DNA from: CAYFVR01 sp046541515
Lineage (GTDB): Bacteria; Desulfobacterota; Desulfobacteria; Desulfobacterales; Desulfococcaceae
DNA length: 64,000 nt
Assembly: GCA_046541515.1 (NCBI GenBank)
Contig: JBKHDD010000004.1
Coordinates: 17,833-81,832 of the forward strand
Reading direction: 5' to 3'
Shown: in pieces, positions 32,600 to 42,324 of the stretch
How the letters are laid out: each line of letters begins with the position of its first letter
Numbering within the stretch: the stretch's first letter is position 1
The notes under the pieces: model-generated
The model's database searches: none
What the model was told of the DNA's origin: nothing
Seen by the model: only the letters and a program-made list of their open reading frames with translations
Program-made: the position numbers and the translations under genes

Positions 32600-34342
32600 T
32601 CAACTCCCGCCCAGATCGGTGTCCAATATGGACAGCAGGCGAGCCTCTCGCTCCGGGCCCAGGTCCACGAAGGTCAGGGCCGAAAGGTGGCGGTCGTTTT
32701 CCGTTCGCCCTTCGTCCCGCAGGACCCGTGCCCGAATGGACGGAAAGCGGGTCTTGCCGGCCCGGATGGCCATGTCCCCGATCGCCCGATCCGGCAGCGG
32801 CGCGGCGGTCAGCACCGACGCCCCGTTGGCGCTGATATCCCGGGTGACGAAATCGACGGCGTCCCGGACGCCGTCCGGACAAAACGTCCCGCGCAGGGCG
32901 ATTTTCACCCGGATGTGCCGCCTTCGTTCGGTCAGCCCCTTCAGCTTTCGAATGAAATAGCTCAATCGTTCGGCCTGTCCGTTCAGCTTGATGAAAACCG
33001 ACGCGAAAATTTCCGCGTTGGAGGCGTTGGTCTGAACGATTTTGTCGATTTCCTCCATGGTCCGGTTGATTTCATCGATGCCCTTGACCTGTTCCTCTCC
33101 CGCCTTTGCGATCCGGTCCACCAGCAAGCCCACCTCCGAATTTCGCCGCATGGCCCCTTCCAGCGCCGTCCGAGTTTCGTCCAGGCAGGCGGCCCCGGCT
33201 TCAATCTCCGCCACCGTGGTTTCGATCAGGGTTTCGGTGTCCCGGGACGCCTCGGCGGAACGGGCGGCGAGACTCCGGACTTCCCCGGCCACCACCGCAA
33301 AGCCCGCTCCGGCCTGGCCGGCCCGGGCCGCCTCCACCGCCGCGTTCAGGGCCAGGAGATTGGTCTGAAACGACAATTCCTGGATGGTCTGGTTGATCCG
33401 GCCGATTTCCTGCCCCCGATCCCGAATGCCCCCCATGGCCGCGGCGGTCTGGCCCATGGAATCGCTCAGATTTTCCACCGCCCGCAACGCCTCGGCCCCG
33501 AGTTTCCGGGCCTCCCGGGTGTCTTCCGCGTTTCGGCGCGTCATGGCGACCAATTGTTCCAGGGAGGCCGACGCCTCGGTGATGGCCGCCGCCTGCTCCG
33601 TCGCGCCCTCGGCCAGTTGCTGGCTTCCCGCCGAAATGTCCGCCGAAATGGCGGCCACTTTTTGGGAGGAATCGTACAGCTTTTCGGTAATTCGGAAGAG
33701 GGCGCCGATAATGGAGCGACGGATGACCCAGTAGATGATGGCCAGGGCCACGAGAATGATCCCCACCGACAGAAATACGTTGAATTGGTTTTGCCGGCGC
33801 ACCCTGCGACTCAGCCCGGCCACGTTTCCCTGGATGGAGGCGCGGACCTGGCCGGCGATGGCTTGGAAGGCGGCCTGGAGTTCTCGCTTCCGAGCGGACA
33901 GGGCGTTGATCTGGCGGACCGTTTCGGCGCTGGTCTCCCGGCGACGGCTTGTCTCGAAAACCGCCTCCGAGCCTTGGATGTACTTCTTAAACAGTTCCAG
34001 CGTCCGGTCGATTTCGATTTTCAGCTCCGCGTCGGCCCCGGGCAGGCCCGCCAGCCGCCGCAGCGACGATTCGGTGGTTCGGAGACCCGTCCGCGCTTTT
34101 TCGGCCAGGTCGTTTTCCCCGGTGATCAGGGCCCGACCGTATTGGCGGGTCTGCTCCTCGAATCGGCGCGGAATGGTCTGGCTCAGCTCGGTGGCCTGGA
34201 CCGCGAAGGCGGAAACGGCCGGCAACTCGTCCTGTATCTGCCAGGCCACCTTGGTGGTGGCCACCAGGGAAAGGGCGTAGCCCAGGACCAGGAAGCCGAT
34301 GCTGGTCCACACGCGGAGCGAAAGCCGAAACGAGGTGACCAT
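32600..34342 (-). CDS. Methyl-accepting chemotaxis protein with C-terminal PilZ domain
   Basis: 580 aa. N-terminal TM segment (about 12-30), a periplasmic helical region (31-185), a second TM (about 188-207), a HAMP-less or short linker and the chemoreceptor signalling domain (about 215-460) with the conserved tip FQTNLLALNAAVEAARAGQAG. The C-terminus is a PilZ domain with the c-di-GMP motifs RxxxR (Arg474-Arg478) and DxSxxG (Asp502-Gly507). The fusion predicts a receptor that senses c-di-GMP as well as an outside signal. AAAGGAG precedes ATG 34342. Confidence 0.87.
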   Translation of the reverse strand: MVTSFRLSLRVWTSIGFLVLGYALSLVATTKVAWQIQDELPAVSAFAVQATELSQTIPRRFEEQTRQYGRALITGENDLAEKARTGLRTTESSLRRLAGLPGADAELKIEIDRTLELFKKYIQGSEAVFETSRRRETSAETVRQINALSARKRELQAAFQAIAGQVRASIQGNVAGLSRRVRRQNQFNVFLSVGIILVALAIIYWVIRRSIIGALFRITEKLYDSSQKVAAISADISAGSQQLAEGATEQAAAITEASASLEQLVAMTRRNAEDTREARKLGAEALRAVENLSDSMGQTAAAMGGIRDRGQEIGRINQTIQELSFQTNLLALNAAVEAARAGQAGAGFAVVAGEVRSLAARSAEASRDTETLIETTVAEIEAGAACLDETRTALEGAMRRNSEVGLLVDRIAKAGEEQVKGIDEINRTMEEIDKIVQTNASNAEIFASVFIKLNGQAERLSYFIRKLKGLTERRRHIRVKIALRGTFCPDGVRDAVDFVTRDISANGASVLTAAPLPDRAIGDMAIRAGKTRFPSIRARVLRDEGRTENDRHLSALTFVDLGPEREARLLSILDTDLGGS

Positions 34343-34841
34343 GGGGCGAATCTCCTTTCCGAGGGGAGGGGGACCATTCCGGAAAAGCGCGGAAGCCGAC
34401 CCGATTCGCGAAGGGGCCGCGCGCCGGCTCGATGAAAATAAGTATTTCATGGATAGTTTTTCGGAAACATCCCGTCAAGGTTTTATCCCTTGGGCCCGCC
34501 ATGAAACCCCCTGAAGATGTTTGAAAACCATCCGATTGCCGAGGGGGAGAAAAGCCTATGAATGACATTCAAAAAAAAAGTTTGACAAACTATCCGCTTT
34601 CGATATAGAACATGGACCAAATTGAAACGGGGGTTGGACGGGCGCGATTTTTCCCGCCGATTTGCCCTCGTCCGAAGACCCCGGAGGAGGAGCGAAAAAC
34701 CTAATTTTTCTTTGTTCCAAAAAAATGACTGAGCGCTCGATTTTTTCCAGGGAGTCCGCCGGCAGGCCCTTCCCCCACCAGGGCCCCGCGGCGCGTCAAG
34801 GTTTGGCAAAATCCATTTCAACCGAAACAGGGAGATGAGCA
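34343..34841. other. Intergenic region upstream of the acyl-CoA synthetase
   Basis: About 500 bp without a gene, between divergent MCP and synthetase genes. It holds the promoter at 34582-34609 and a long untranslated leader of about 220 nt; I see no riboswitch I can name in it. Confidence 0.5.
34582..34609 (+). promoter_or_regulatory. Probable promoter of the acyl-CoA synthetase gene
   Basis: TTGACA (34582-34587), 16-bp spacer, TATAGA (34604-34609), in an AT-rich stretch. Confidence 0.65.
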
Positions 34842-36749
34842 ATGGCCAACAAGTACGAGGAAGTCTACCAGCAGTCGATGCGAGATCCCGAAGGATTCTG
34901 GGGGAAGGCCGCCGAGGACGTGCACTGGTACAAAAAATGGGACAAGGTGCTCGACGACTCCAACAAGCCCTTTTACCGCTGGTTCGTCGGCGGCGAGATC
35001 AATACCTGCTACAACGCCTTGGATTATCACGTGGAGCGGGGCCGCGGAGACAAGGTCGCCATCATCTACGACAGCCCGGTCACCAATACGATTAAAAAGT
35101 ACACCTACGCCGAACTGCTGGACGAAGTGGCCAAATTTGCCGGCGCCCTTGCGGGGCAGGGCGTGGTCAAGGGCGACCGGGTCATCATCTACATGCCGAT
35201 GATTCCCGAGGCCGCCGTCGCCATGCTGGCCTGCGCCCGAATCGGCGCCATCCATTCGGTGGTTTTCGGCGGATTCGCAGCAAAAGAGCTGGCCACCCGG
35301 ATCAACGACGCCAAGCCCAAGGTCATCGTTTCCGCCTCCTGCGGCATCGAAGGCTCCCGGATCATCAAGTACAAGCCGCTTCTGGACGAAGCCATCGAGC
35401 TTTCCGACAGCAAGCCGGAAAAATGCATCGTCTTTCAGCGTCCCCAGGAGACCGCCTCCCTCGTCGAGGGCCGCGATCTGGACTGGGCCAGCCTGGCGGC
35501 CTCGTCCCAGCCTGCGGATTGCGTTCCCGTGGCGGCGACCGATCCCCTCTACATCCTCTACACTTCGGGCACGACGGGCCAGCCCAAGGGCGTCGTTCGG
35601 GACAACGGCGGGCATGTGGTGGCCTTGAAGTGGACCATGAAGGCCATTTACGACATCGACGAAGACGACGTCTGGTGGGCCGCCTCCGACGTTGGCTGGG
35701 TCGTGGGCCACTCCTACATTGTGTATGCCCCGCTCTTCAAGGGCTGCACCACCATCCTGTTCGAGGGCAAGCCGGTGGGCACCCCGGACGCCGGCGTCTT
35801 TTGGCGGATCATTTCCGAGCACAACGTAAAGTGCATGTTCACCGCTCCCACCGCCTACCGCGCCATCAAGCGGGAAGACCCCCGGGCCGAGCTGATCAAA
35901 AACTACGACATCTCCAATTTCAAAATTCTCTTTCTGGCGGGCGAGCGGTCCGATCCCGACACCATTCAATGGTCGGAGCGGAACCTCAACGTACCGGTCA
36001 TCGACCACTGGTGGCAGACGGAAACCGGCTGGGCCATCGCCGCCAACTGCATGGGGCTGCATCACTTTCCCGTAAAGTACGGCTCGCCCACCAAGGCCGT
36101 CCCCGGCTGGGACGTGCAGGTGGTGGACCCCGACTCGAAACAACTGGCCCCGGGCGAAATCGGCGCCCTGGTGGTGAAGCTGCCGTTGCCGCCGGGCACC
36201 CTGCCGACGCTGTACAACGCCGACCAGCGCTTCCGGGAAGCCTATCTGGACGAGTTTCCGGGCTACTACAAGACGGCGGACGCCGGCTACATTGACGAGG
36301 ACGGCTACATCTACGTCATGGCCCGGACCGACGACATCATCAACGTGGCCGGCCATCGGCTTTCCACGGGCGCCATGGAGGAGGTCCTGGCCGATCATCC
36401 GGACGTGGCCGAGTGCGCGGTGCTGGGGGTCGAGGACAAACTGAAGGGGCAGGTGCCCGTGGGCTTCCTGGTGCTCAATTCCGGCGTGGCCCGCGATCCC
36501 CAGGAGATCATCGACGAGGTGATCAAGATGGTCCGGGAGCGCATCGGACCCGTTGCCGCCTTCAAGAAGGCCACCATCGTCAAACGGCTGCCCAAAACTC
36601 GCTCGGGCAAGATTCTGCGGGGCACCATTCAGAAAATCGCCGACAACCAGCAGTACAACGTGCCGGCGACCATCGACGATCCGACCATTCTGGGCGAAAT
36701 GGCAGAAGCGCTGGAGAAAATCGGTCTGGCCAAGGGGCGGACCGACTAG
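34842..36749 (+). CDS. AMP-forming acetyl/propionyl-CoA synthetase
   Basis: 635-aa acyl-CoA synthetase making acyl-CoA from acetate or propionate, ATP and CoA. ATP loop YTSGTTGQPKG at 240-250; DVGWVVGHSYIVYAPL; adenylate site WWQTETGW; hinge ARTDDIINVAGHRLSTG; catalytic Lys590 in PKTRSGKILR. The overall sequence is closer to PrpE/ACSS3 than to bacterial Acs (shorter linker, VVALKWTM block). Which acid is preferred cannot be decided. GAGAT-type ribosome site and strong promoter upstream. The neighbouring satP pseudogene points to acetate or related short acids. Confidence 0.9.
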   Translation: MANKYEEVYQQSMRDPEGFWGKAAEDVHWYKKWDKVLDDSNKPFYRWFVGGEINTCYNALDYHVERGRGDKVAIIYDSPVTNTIKKYTYAELLDEVAKFAGALAGQGVVKGDRVIIYMPMIPEAAVAMLACARIGAIHSVVFGGFAAKELATRINDAKPKVIVSASCGIEGSRIIKYKPLLDEAIELSDSKPEKCIVFQRPQETASLVEGRDLDWASLAASSQPADCVPVAATDPLYILYTSGTTGQPKGVVRDNGGHVVALKWTMKAIYDIDEDDVWWAASDVGWVVGHSYIVYAPLFKGCTTILFEGKPVGTPDAGVFWRIISEHNVKCMFTAPTAYRAIKREDPRAELIKNYDISNFKILFLAGERSDPDTIQWSERNLNVPVIDHWWQTETGWAIAANCMGLHHFPVKYGSPTKAVPGWDVQVVDPDSKQLAPGEIGALVVKLPLPPGTLPTLYNADQRFREAYLDEFPGYYKTADAGYIDEDGYIYVMARTDDIINVAGHRLSTGAMEEVLADHPDVAECAVLGVEDKLKGQVPVGFLVLNSGVARDPQEIIDEVIKMVRERIGPVAAFKKATIVKRLPKTRSGKILRGTIQKIADNQQYNVPATIDDPTILGEMAEALEKIGLAKGRTD

Positions 36750-36765
36750 CCTCGGCGGAAATGGC

Positions 36766-36799
36766 GCGGTTCCGGCCGGCTTGGCTCGGCCGGAACCGC
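36766..36799 (+). terminator. Hairpin after the acyl-CoA synthetase gene
   Basis: Perfect 12-bp arms GCGGTTCCGGCC and GGCCGGAACCGC around a 10-nt loop, but no T-run follows. Terminator or processing hairpin. Confidence 0.55.
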
Positions 36800-36859
36800 T
36801 CATCCGATAAACACGGCGTTCATAAAGCGCCGCACCCCCCCGACACCAAAGAGAATTGC

Positions 36860-37503
36860 ATGTCGGGTCAGGCAAATGTGGGAAACCCGGCGGTCGTCGT
36901 CTTGCGGGATCTGGTCTTGCCATCCTCATGCTTCAATTCCACAACCTTGGCTGTTGCGGGACCGGCGTCATTTTCGCCATCGCCATGATGCCGGGCGGCG
37001 GGGCCCAAATCGTGGCGGGTTTGCAGGAGTGCGGCGCCGGAAACAATTTCGGCCATAGCGCCTTTACGGTCTACGGCGCCTTCTGGCTGGCGCTGGGATT
37101 GATCTGGCTGTTGGCGGCCGACATGGGCGCAGGCGGCGTCAGTCTCGCGGGCGCCCGTCTGCCGTGAACGGGAACGACATCGGCATTTTTCTGTCGTGCT
37201 TCACCTTCTGCACCGCGATCATGTGGTACGCCTCGCTCCGGATCCGCGGGGCCATGGCCTTTGCCTTCACCACCCTTTTGCTTGGTTTCATCGGGCTGGA
37301 CCTGGTGGTTTTTGGCCGGCATGAAAAGCCTGTTGACCATCCCCGCCATTGACCCGATCATCCGCGCGCTGGCGGCGTGGTGCATGAAGGCCCATGTCAT
37401 TTACAAAGACGCGTTCGGCCCCGACATTCTGCCCGCGGGCAAATCCTGGGCGAGCCCCGCCCCCAAAGCCGCCGAAACCGCGAGGGAAACGGCCCCGGCT
37501 TAA
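36860..37503 (+). pseudogene. satP: Broken acetate/succinate transporter (SatP/YaaH family)
   Basis: Pieces of one GPR1/FUN34/YaaH transporter occur in different frames in the correct order: MSGQANVGNPA (frame of 36860), then GLAILMLQFHNLG ... GAGNNFGHSAFTVYGAFW (about 36910-37167), then NDIGIFLSCFTFCTAIMWYASL ... IGLDLVVFG (about 37170-37315), then KAHVIYKDAFGPDILPAG (37320-37503). At least three shifts of frame are needed, so no intact protein can be made from this sequence. Intact relatives are about 190-200 aa. It directly follows the short-chain acyl-CoA synthetase, so the pair once imported and activated acetate. Sequencing error in a difficult region is the alternative to true decay. 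Confidence 0.82.
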
Positions 37504-37746
37504 TCCTTCCCAAAACCGGAACCGAAAGAAATTGCCGCCGACGCGGGTCTTGTGGACCCCGCCGGCGGTTTGCGTCGTTTCGGACCTCCGCGCCGCCCGC
37601 TTGACATTTCCATTTCAATTTTCTACATTTTCCGAGTTTTCAGCGGTCTGCCGGCCGCCATCCCGTTTTCCAACGCTTCTATCGGCATTCGGCCTTTCCT
37701 TCGGCAACATCGGAACCGGATCGCCCAAAGGAGGAGGTCCCGACCC

Positions 37747-38661
37747 ATGAAACCTCGTCGTTCCATCCTTTCCGTCCCCGGGCACGTGGAAAAAATGCAC
37801 GAAAAAGCCCGGACCGGCGCCGCCGACGTGGTGATGCTCGATCTGGAAGACAGCGTGCCGGTGGACGACAAGGTGACGGCCCGCACCCGGATTGTTCAAT
37901 CCCTGCTGCACCTTGACTGGGGAGATAAAATTCTGACCTTCCGAATCAACGGGCTGGACACCTCCTTCGGCTATCGGGACCTGATGGAAGTGGGAGAGGC
38001 GGCCGGCCACCGGATCGACGCCGTGGTCATTCCGAAGGTGAACGGCCCCGCCGATGTCCATTTCGCCGACCGCATGCTCCGGGGCATCGAGATGAACCGG
38101 GGCGGCAACTGGCGGGTGGGAATCGAGGCGTCCATCGAAACGGCCCGGGGGCTGGAACGGGTGGGGGAAATCGCCCGAGCCAGCGATCGGCTGGTCAGCC
38201 TCATCTTCGGGGTCGCCGATTATTCGGCCTCCGTGGGGGCGAAGCTGGTTTCCCTTTCCGGCCACGGCGAGGGAGAGACGGAGATTTATCCCGGGCACCG
38301 CTGGCATTTTCCCCTCAGCCGCATGGTCATGGCCGCCAAATCCAACGGCTTGCTGGCCATCGACGCGCCCTTCGGAAATTTTCGGGACCCCGACGGCCTT
38401 GAAAAGGCCGCCGCCGCCGCCTGCGCCATCGGGTGCGACGGGAAATGGGCCATTCATCCCAGCCAGATCGATCCGATCAACCGGGTGTTCAGCCCCTCCC
38501 GGGAAGATGTGGACCGGGCGATGCGGATTTTGGAGGCCAGTGAAGGCGGTCGATCCATGGGGCGGGGCGCGGTCAACGTGGACGGTCGCATGGTGGACGG
38601 CGCGACGGTTCGCCTGGCCCGCCAATTGGTCGCCCAGGCCCGGCGCCTGAATCTCGCCTGA
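37747..38661 (+). CDS. HpcH/HpaI family CoA-ester lyase
   Basis: 304-aa TIM-barrel lyase of the CitE/malyl-CoA lyase group, which splits malyl-, citramalyl- or related CoA esters. LDLEDSVP (about 32-39) and the IEASIETARG Mg2+/substrate site (about 130-139) are characteristic, as is the end of the barrel GKWAIHPSQI. Precise substrate unknown. AAAGGAGG precedes ATG 37747. It lies after a short-chain acyl-CoA synthetase and transporter, consistent with C2/C3 acid metabolism. Confidence 0.85.
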   Translation: MKPRRSILSVPGHVEKMHEKARTGAADVVMLDLEDSVPVDDKVTARTRIVQSLLHLDWGDKILTFRINGLDTSFGYRDLMEVGEAAGHRIDAVVIPKVNGPADVHFADRMLRGIEMNRGGNWRVGIEASIETARGLERVGEIARASDRLVSLIFGVADYSASVGAKLVSLSGHGEGETEIYPGHRWHFPLSRMVMAAKSNGLLAIDAPFGNFRDPDGLEKAAAAACAIGCDGKWAIHPSQIDPINRVFSPSREDVDRAMRILEASEGGRSMGRGAVNVDGRMVDGATVRLARQLVAQARRLNLA

Positions 38662-38705
38662 GGGTGGCCACGGGGGAGGTCGGCCACATGAGCAAAGGAG
38701 TGAAA

Positions 38706-39164
38706 ATGGCCCAAGCGCTCTGGTTCCGGGCCGACGACGAGCTTTTTTTCACGGCCCCGGGCGCGGCAAGGCGGGTGAAGCCTCGTGCGGAGCTGTTGCC
38801 CGATTGGGGAGAGGAACCTCCGGTTCGTCCTCCCCGCGCGGCATCCCCGCCCAAGCAAAAATCATCCCCCTTCCAAACCGAAATGGATTGGAAAGAGATT
38901 CGCGAACATCCTCGCCGACCGGCCGTTCAACAGGTCGACTACGCCATTGGCGACCGGTTTTACCAGGACGCCATGCGGGACATCAGCGTTGGCGGCATGT
39001 TCATCGAAACCTCCCTGAGCCTGTCCATCGGGCAAGAAGTCACCGTTTCCATTCCCTTTTCGGACGGAAGGCCTCCCGTTCGGGTGCGGGGTCACGTGGT
39101 CAGGGTGGTTCGGGACGGAATCGGGATTCGTTTCCAGCGGGACCGGAACGCCCCGCGCGGGTGA
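38706..39164 (+). CDS. PilZ domain protein
   Basis: About 152 aa. C-terminal PilZ domain from EHPRRPAVQQVDY; the DxSxxG motif appears as RDISVGGMFIET, and the region ends VRGHVVRVVRDGIGIRFQ. The RxxxR part is degenerate (HPRRPAVQ), so c-di-GMP binding is likely but not certain. The N-terminal 80 residues are proline- and lysine-rich with no known domain. Two starts fit: 38688 (GGGGGAGG upstream) and 38706 (AAAGGAG upstream). Confidence 0.75.
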   Translation: MAQALWFRADDELFFTAPGAARRVKPRAELLPDWGEEPPVRPPRAASPPKQKSSPFQTEMDWKEIREHPRRPAVQQVDYAIGDRFYQDAMRDISVGGMFIETSLSLSIGQEVTVSIPFSDGRPPVRVRGHVVRVVRDGIGIRFQRDRNAPRG

Positions 39165-39313
39165 TCCTTGCCGCAGCATCTCTGTCATTCCTTTCCCCTT
39201 TTTCGTCATTCTTTTCCCCCTTTTCGCCTTGAATGGGAATCTCCTTGACAAAATCCTCGTTTTTGGACCTTATCGGGCCGAAAATGAACCTGATTTCGAG
39301 AGGAGAACCCATC

Positions 39314-40225
39314 ATGCGGAAGACCATTCTTTTTCTTGCCGGCGCGCTGATTCTGGCCGCGGCCGGGATTCCCGGCGTCGGGGCTGACGACAAGGTCCTG
39401 GAAATGTCCACCACCACCAGCACCCAGGCCTCGGGCCTGCTGGACATTCTGTTGCCGGAATTCACCAAGGATACCGGCATCGAAGTGAAGGTCGTCGCCA
39501 AGGGAACCGGCGCGGCAATCCGGGACGGCATGGACGGCAACGTGGATTTGATTTTCGTCCACGCCAAATCCCGCGAGGAAAACTTCGTGGAAGAGGGCTT
39601 TGGCGTCAAGCGCTACGCGGTGATGCACAACGATTTCGTCATTGTGGGGCCCGAGGCGGACCCCGCCGGCGTCGCCGGCATGTCCGACGCGTCGGCGGCC
39701 CTGCGGAAGATCGCCAACAGCGGGGCCGGCTTCATTTCCCGAGGCGACGACAGCGGAACCCACACCAAGGAGCAGGCCCTGTGGAAGGAAACCGGTCTGG
39801 AGCTGGAAACCCGCAGCCAGACCGTCGTCAAAAAGGGCAAGGAGCAAACCATCGAGTTTGTTCAGCCGGCCTACGACGGCTATCTTTCCATTGGCCAAGG
39901 CATGGGGAAAACCCTCGCCTTTGCCGACGAAAAAGGCGCCTACGCCCTGACCGATCGGGGCACCTACATCAATTACGACATTGGTCGGGACGGCGGTCTC
40001 GCCCTGGAAGTGTTGGTGGAGGGCGATCCGCTCCTCTTCAATCCCTACGGCGTAATCCCGATCAACCCCCAGAAATTTTCCCATGTGGATTACGATTCGG
40101 CCAAACAGTTCGCGGAATGGATTACCTCCAAGCGCGGCCAGTCGCTCATCGCCGGCTATCGGCCCCTCGGCAAACCGCTCTTTAAGCCGGACGCCATGCC
40201 CGACGTGGAGCCCGCAACCCCGTAA
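39314..40225 (+). CDS. tupA: Tungstate ABC transporter substrate-binding protein
   Basis: 303-aa periplasmic binding protein. Signal peptide about 1-24. The TupA signature MSTTTSTQASGLLDILLPEF begins at residue 31, distinguishing it from ModA. Further blocks GTGAAIRDGMDGNVDLIFVHA and SRGDDSGTHTKEQALW are typical. GAGAGGAG precedes ATG 39314. It opens a tupABC run; the gene order predicts high-affinity tungstate uptake for tungsten enzymes such as formate dehydrogenases or aldehyde oxidoreductases. Confidence 0.92.
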   Translation: MRKTILFLAGALILAAAGIPGVGADDKVLEMSTTTSTQASGLLDILLPEFTKDTGIEVKVVAKGTGAAIRDGMDGNVDLIFVHAKSREENFVEEGFGVKRYAVMHNDFVIVGPEADPAGVAGMSDASAALRKIANSGAGFISRGDDSGTHTKEQALWKETGLELETRSQTVVKKGKEQTIEFVQPAYDGYLSIGQGMGKTLAFADEKGAYALTDRGTYINYDIGRDGGLALEVLVEGDPLLFNPYGVIPINPQKFSHVDYDSAKQFAEWITSKRGQSLIAGYRPLGKPLFKPDAMPDVEPATP

Positions 40226-40435
40226 ATTGCGTCCCGGGCGCGTCCGGGGCCGGGCCGCTCCTCCCCCTTCGAGATCGCCCCGCCCCCGCGGGCGAAGCCC
40301 AGATGCCGCGGTTTCGTTTTCATCCCCCCGTAAAACGGAAAACTTGCTCGCGGCATCTGCATCCACCGGCCCGAGCGGACCACCGACCGGAGCGGATTCC
40401 CTCGCTCCGGTCGCTTCTCTTTTCAACGGCATTCC

Positions 40436-41131
40436 ATGAATTATTTTCAAGACAGTCTTCTTTCGGCGCTTCTTCTGATCCGGACCCGGGACCCCGCCCT
40501 TGTCGAGATCGTCCTGACTTCCCTGCGGGTCAGTCTGGCCTCCACCTGCATCGCCGCCATGATCGGAGTGCCGTTGGGATTCCTGATCGCCATCGGGCGG
40601 TTCCCCGGAAAACGGGGCGTGGTGACCGCGCTCAACACGCTGTTGGCCCTGCCCACGGTGGTCATCGGGCTTATGGTCTACACCGTGATTTCCAGACGGG
40701 GCATTCTGGGGGCGCTCGGATGGCTGTACACCCAGAAAGCCATCGTGATCGGCCAGGTGATAATGATCGTGCCCATCGTCGCCATGTTCACGCTGTCCGC
40801 CGTCAGTCGAATCGATGTTCGTTATCGCAAAACCGCCATGACCCTGGGGGCCAACCGGGTCCAGGTGGGGCTGGTGCTGCTGCGGGAGGCCCGGTTCGGC
40901 ATCGTTTCCGCCGTGGTGGCCGCCTTCGGCAGGGTGATCTCCGAAATCGGCATTAGCATGATGCTGGGCGGCAACGCCCGGGGCTTTACCCGAACCATGA
41001 CCACCGCCATGGCCCTGGAATACGACAAGGGGGAATTCGGGCTGGCCATCGCCTTGGGGCTGATCCTCATGGCCATCAGCCTTTCGGTCAACGTGTTCTT
41101 GAACCTCCTCCAGGGCCGCGCTCCGGCATGA
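40436..41131 (+). CDS. tupB: Tungstate ABC transporter permease
   Basis: 231-aa ABC permease with about six membrane helices and the BPD_transp signature near RYRKTAMTLGANRVQV. Helical spacing and size match TupB. 210 bp separate it from tupA. ATG 40436. Confidence 0.92.
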   Translation: MNYFQDSLLSALLLIRTRDPALVEIVLTSLRVSLASTCIAAMIGVPLGFLIAIGRFPGKRGVVTALNTLLALPTVVIGLMVYTVISRRGILGALGWLYTQKAIVIGQVIMIVPIVAMFTLSAVSRIDVRYRKTAMTLGANRVQVGLVLLREARFGIVSAVVAAFGRVISEIGISMMLGGNARGFTRTMTTAMALEYDKGEFGLAIALGLILMAISLSVNVFLNLLQGRAPA

Positions 41132-41174
41132 GTCATTGGCGGCGAACCACCCCGGACGGGAAGGGAGGGCGCTG

Positions 41175-42179
41175 ATGTTGTTCTCTCTTCGCAATCTCCG
41201 AAAAATCTACGGGGAGCGCACGGTGCTCGACTTGCCGGAACTCTCTCTTCACGGGGATCGGATCACGGCGTTGCTGGGCCCCAACGGTTCGGGGAAAACC
41301 ACCCTCCTGTCGATTCTGGCGTTTCTGGAGCGTCCCGACGGGGGAAGCTTGTTCTATGGGGACCGGCCGGTGTCGTATTCACCCGCCGCCCTTCGGGCGT
41401 TGCGCCAGGAGGTGGTGCTGGTGGATCAGCACCCCATTTTGTTCAGCACCACCGTTTTTCGGAACGTGGAATATGGACTGAAAATCCGAAAAGTGTCCCG
41501 GGAAGAGCGGCGGGACCGGGTGACGGAGGCGCTGGAGCGGGTGGGCATGCGCGGACTGGCCGGCGCGCCGGGTCCGGGGCTGTCCGGCGGCGAAACCCAG
41601 CGCGTCGCCATTGCCCGGGCCCTCGCCTGCCGGCCCCGGGTGATGCTGTTTGACGAACCCACCGCCAGCGTGGACATGGCCAGCCAGATCGCCATCGAGC
41701 GCATTATTCGCGATCTTCACGAAGACGGCGGCATCGCCGTGATTCTGGCCACGCATAATCTGTTTCAGGCCGCCAAGCTGGCCGATGAACGGGTGTTTCT
41801 CTTCGACGGCCGGCTGGGAACCGGGATGTACGAGAACTTTTTCAGCGGAGTGGCGGAAACCGGGGAATCCGGACCGATAGTTCGGCTGGACAAAACGGTG
41901 GCCTTTCCGCTGAACGAATCGGCGCAAGGGCCGATTCGGATTGCGGTAAATCCCAAATCGGTCCAGGTTTTTTCCCATTTTCCCGAGGAAGAATCGGCCG
42001 AAGTGTTTGCCGGCCGCCTGGTGCAGATCACCGCCGAGGGCGAGCGGGTGCGTTTGATGGTGGACATCGGAATTCCGCTGAATGCCCTCATGAAGATGTC
42101 GGAATTCCGAAAGTCGGCGTTTGAGATCGGTTCCTCGGTGTGGGTCCGCTGCCCGGCGTTTGGCGTCCGAAGCATCTGA
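41175..42179 (+). CDS. tupC: Tungstate ABC transporter ATP-binding protein
   Basis: 334-aa ABC ATPase: Walker A GPNGSGKTT (35-43), signature GLSGGETQRVAIARA and Walker B VMLFDEPTAS. A C-terminal regulatory tail (SKVQVFSHF-like to CPAFGVRS) resembles a TOBE-type domain that may bind oxyanion. GGGAGGG precedes ATG 41175; it starts 43 bp after tupB. Confidence 0.9.
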   Translation: MLFSLRNLRKIYGERTVLDLPELSLHGDRITALLGPNGSGKTTLLSILAFLERPDGGSLFYGDRPVSYSPAALRALRQEVVLVDQHPILFSTTVFRNVEYGLKIRKVSREERRDRVTEALERVGMRGLAGAPGPGLSGGETQRVAIARALACRPRVMLFDEPTASVDMASQIAIERIIRDLHEDGGIAVILATHNLFQAAKLADERVFLFDGRLGTGMYENFFSGVAETGESGPIVRLDKTVAFPLNESAQGPIRIAVNPKSVQVFSHFPEEESAEVFAGRLVQITAEGERVRLMVDIGIPLNALMKMSEFRKSAFEIGSSVWVRCPAFGVRSI

Positions 42180-42324
42180 ACGGTTTGGGTCGGATTTGAC
42201 AGGGCGGTTCCAGGAATTATTTTTCCGGTTTGATTTCTCGGGTCGAGGCTTCCGATTTTTTCCGTGATTCGTCGTCCCGTTCGTGAATCGTTATGAAACA
42301 TTCCTCGCCTGAAGTGAGGCGCAT

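Noticed and set aside
36413..36988. 191-codon plus-strand frame crossing the end of the acyl-CoA synthetase
   Set aside because: Mostly off-frame; only its last ~40 codons belong to the satP remnant.
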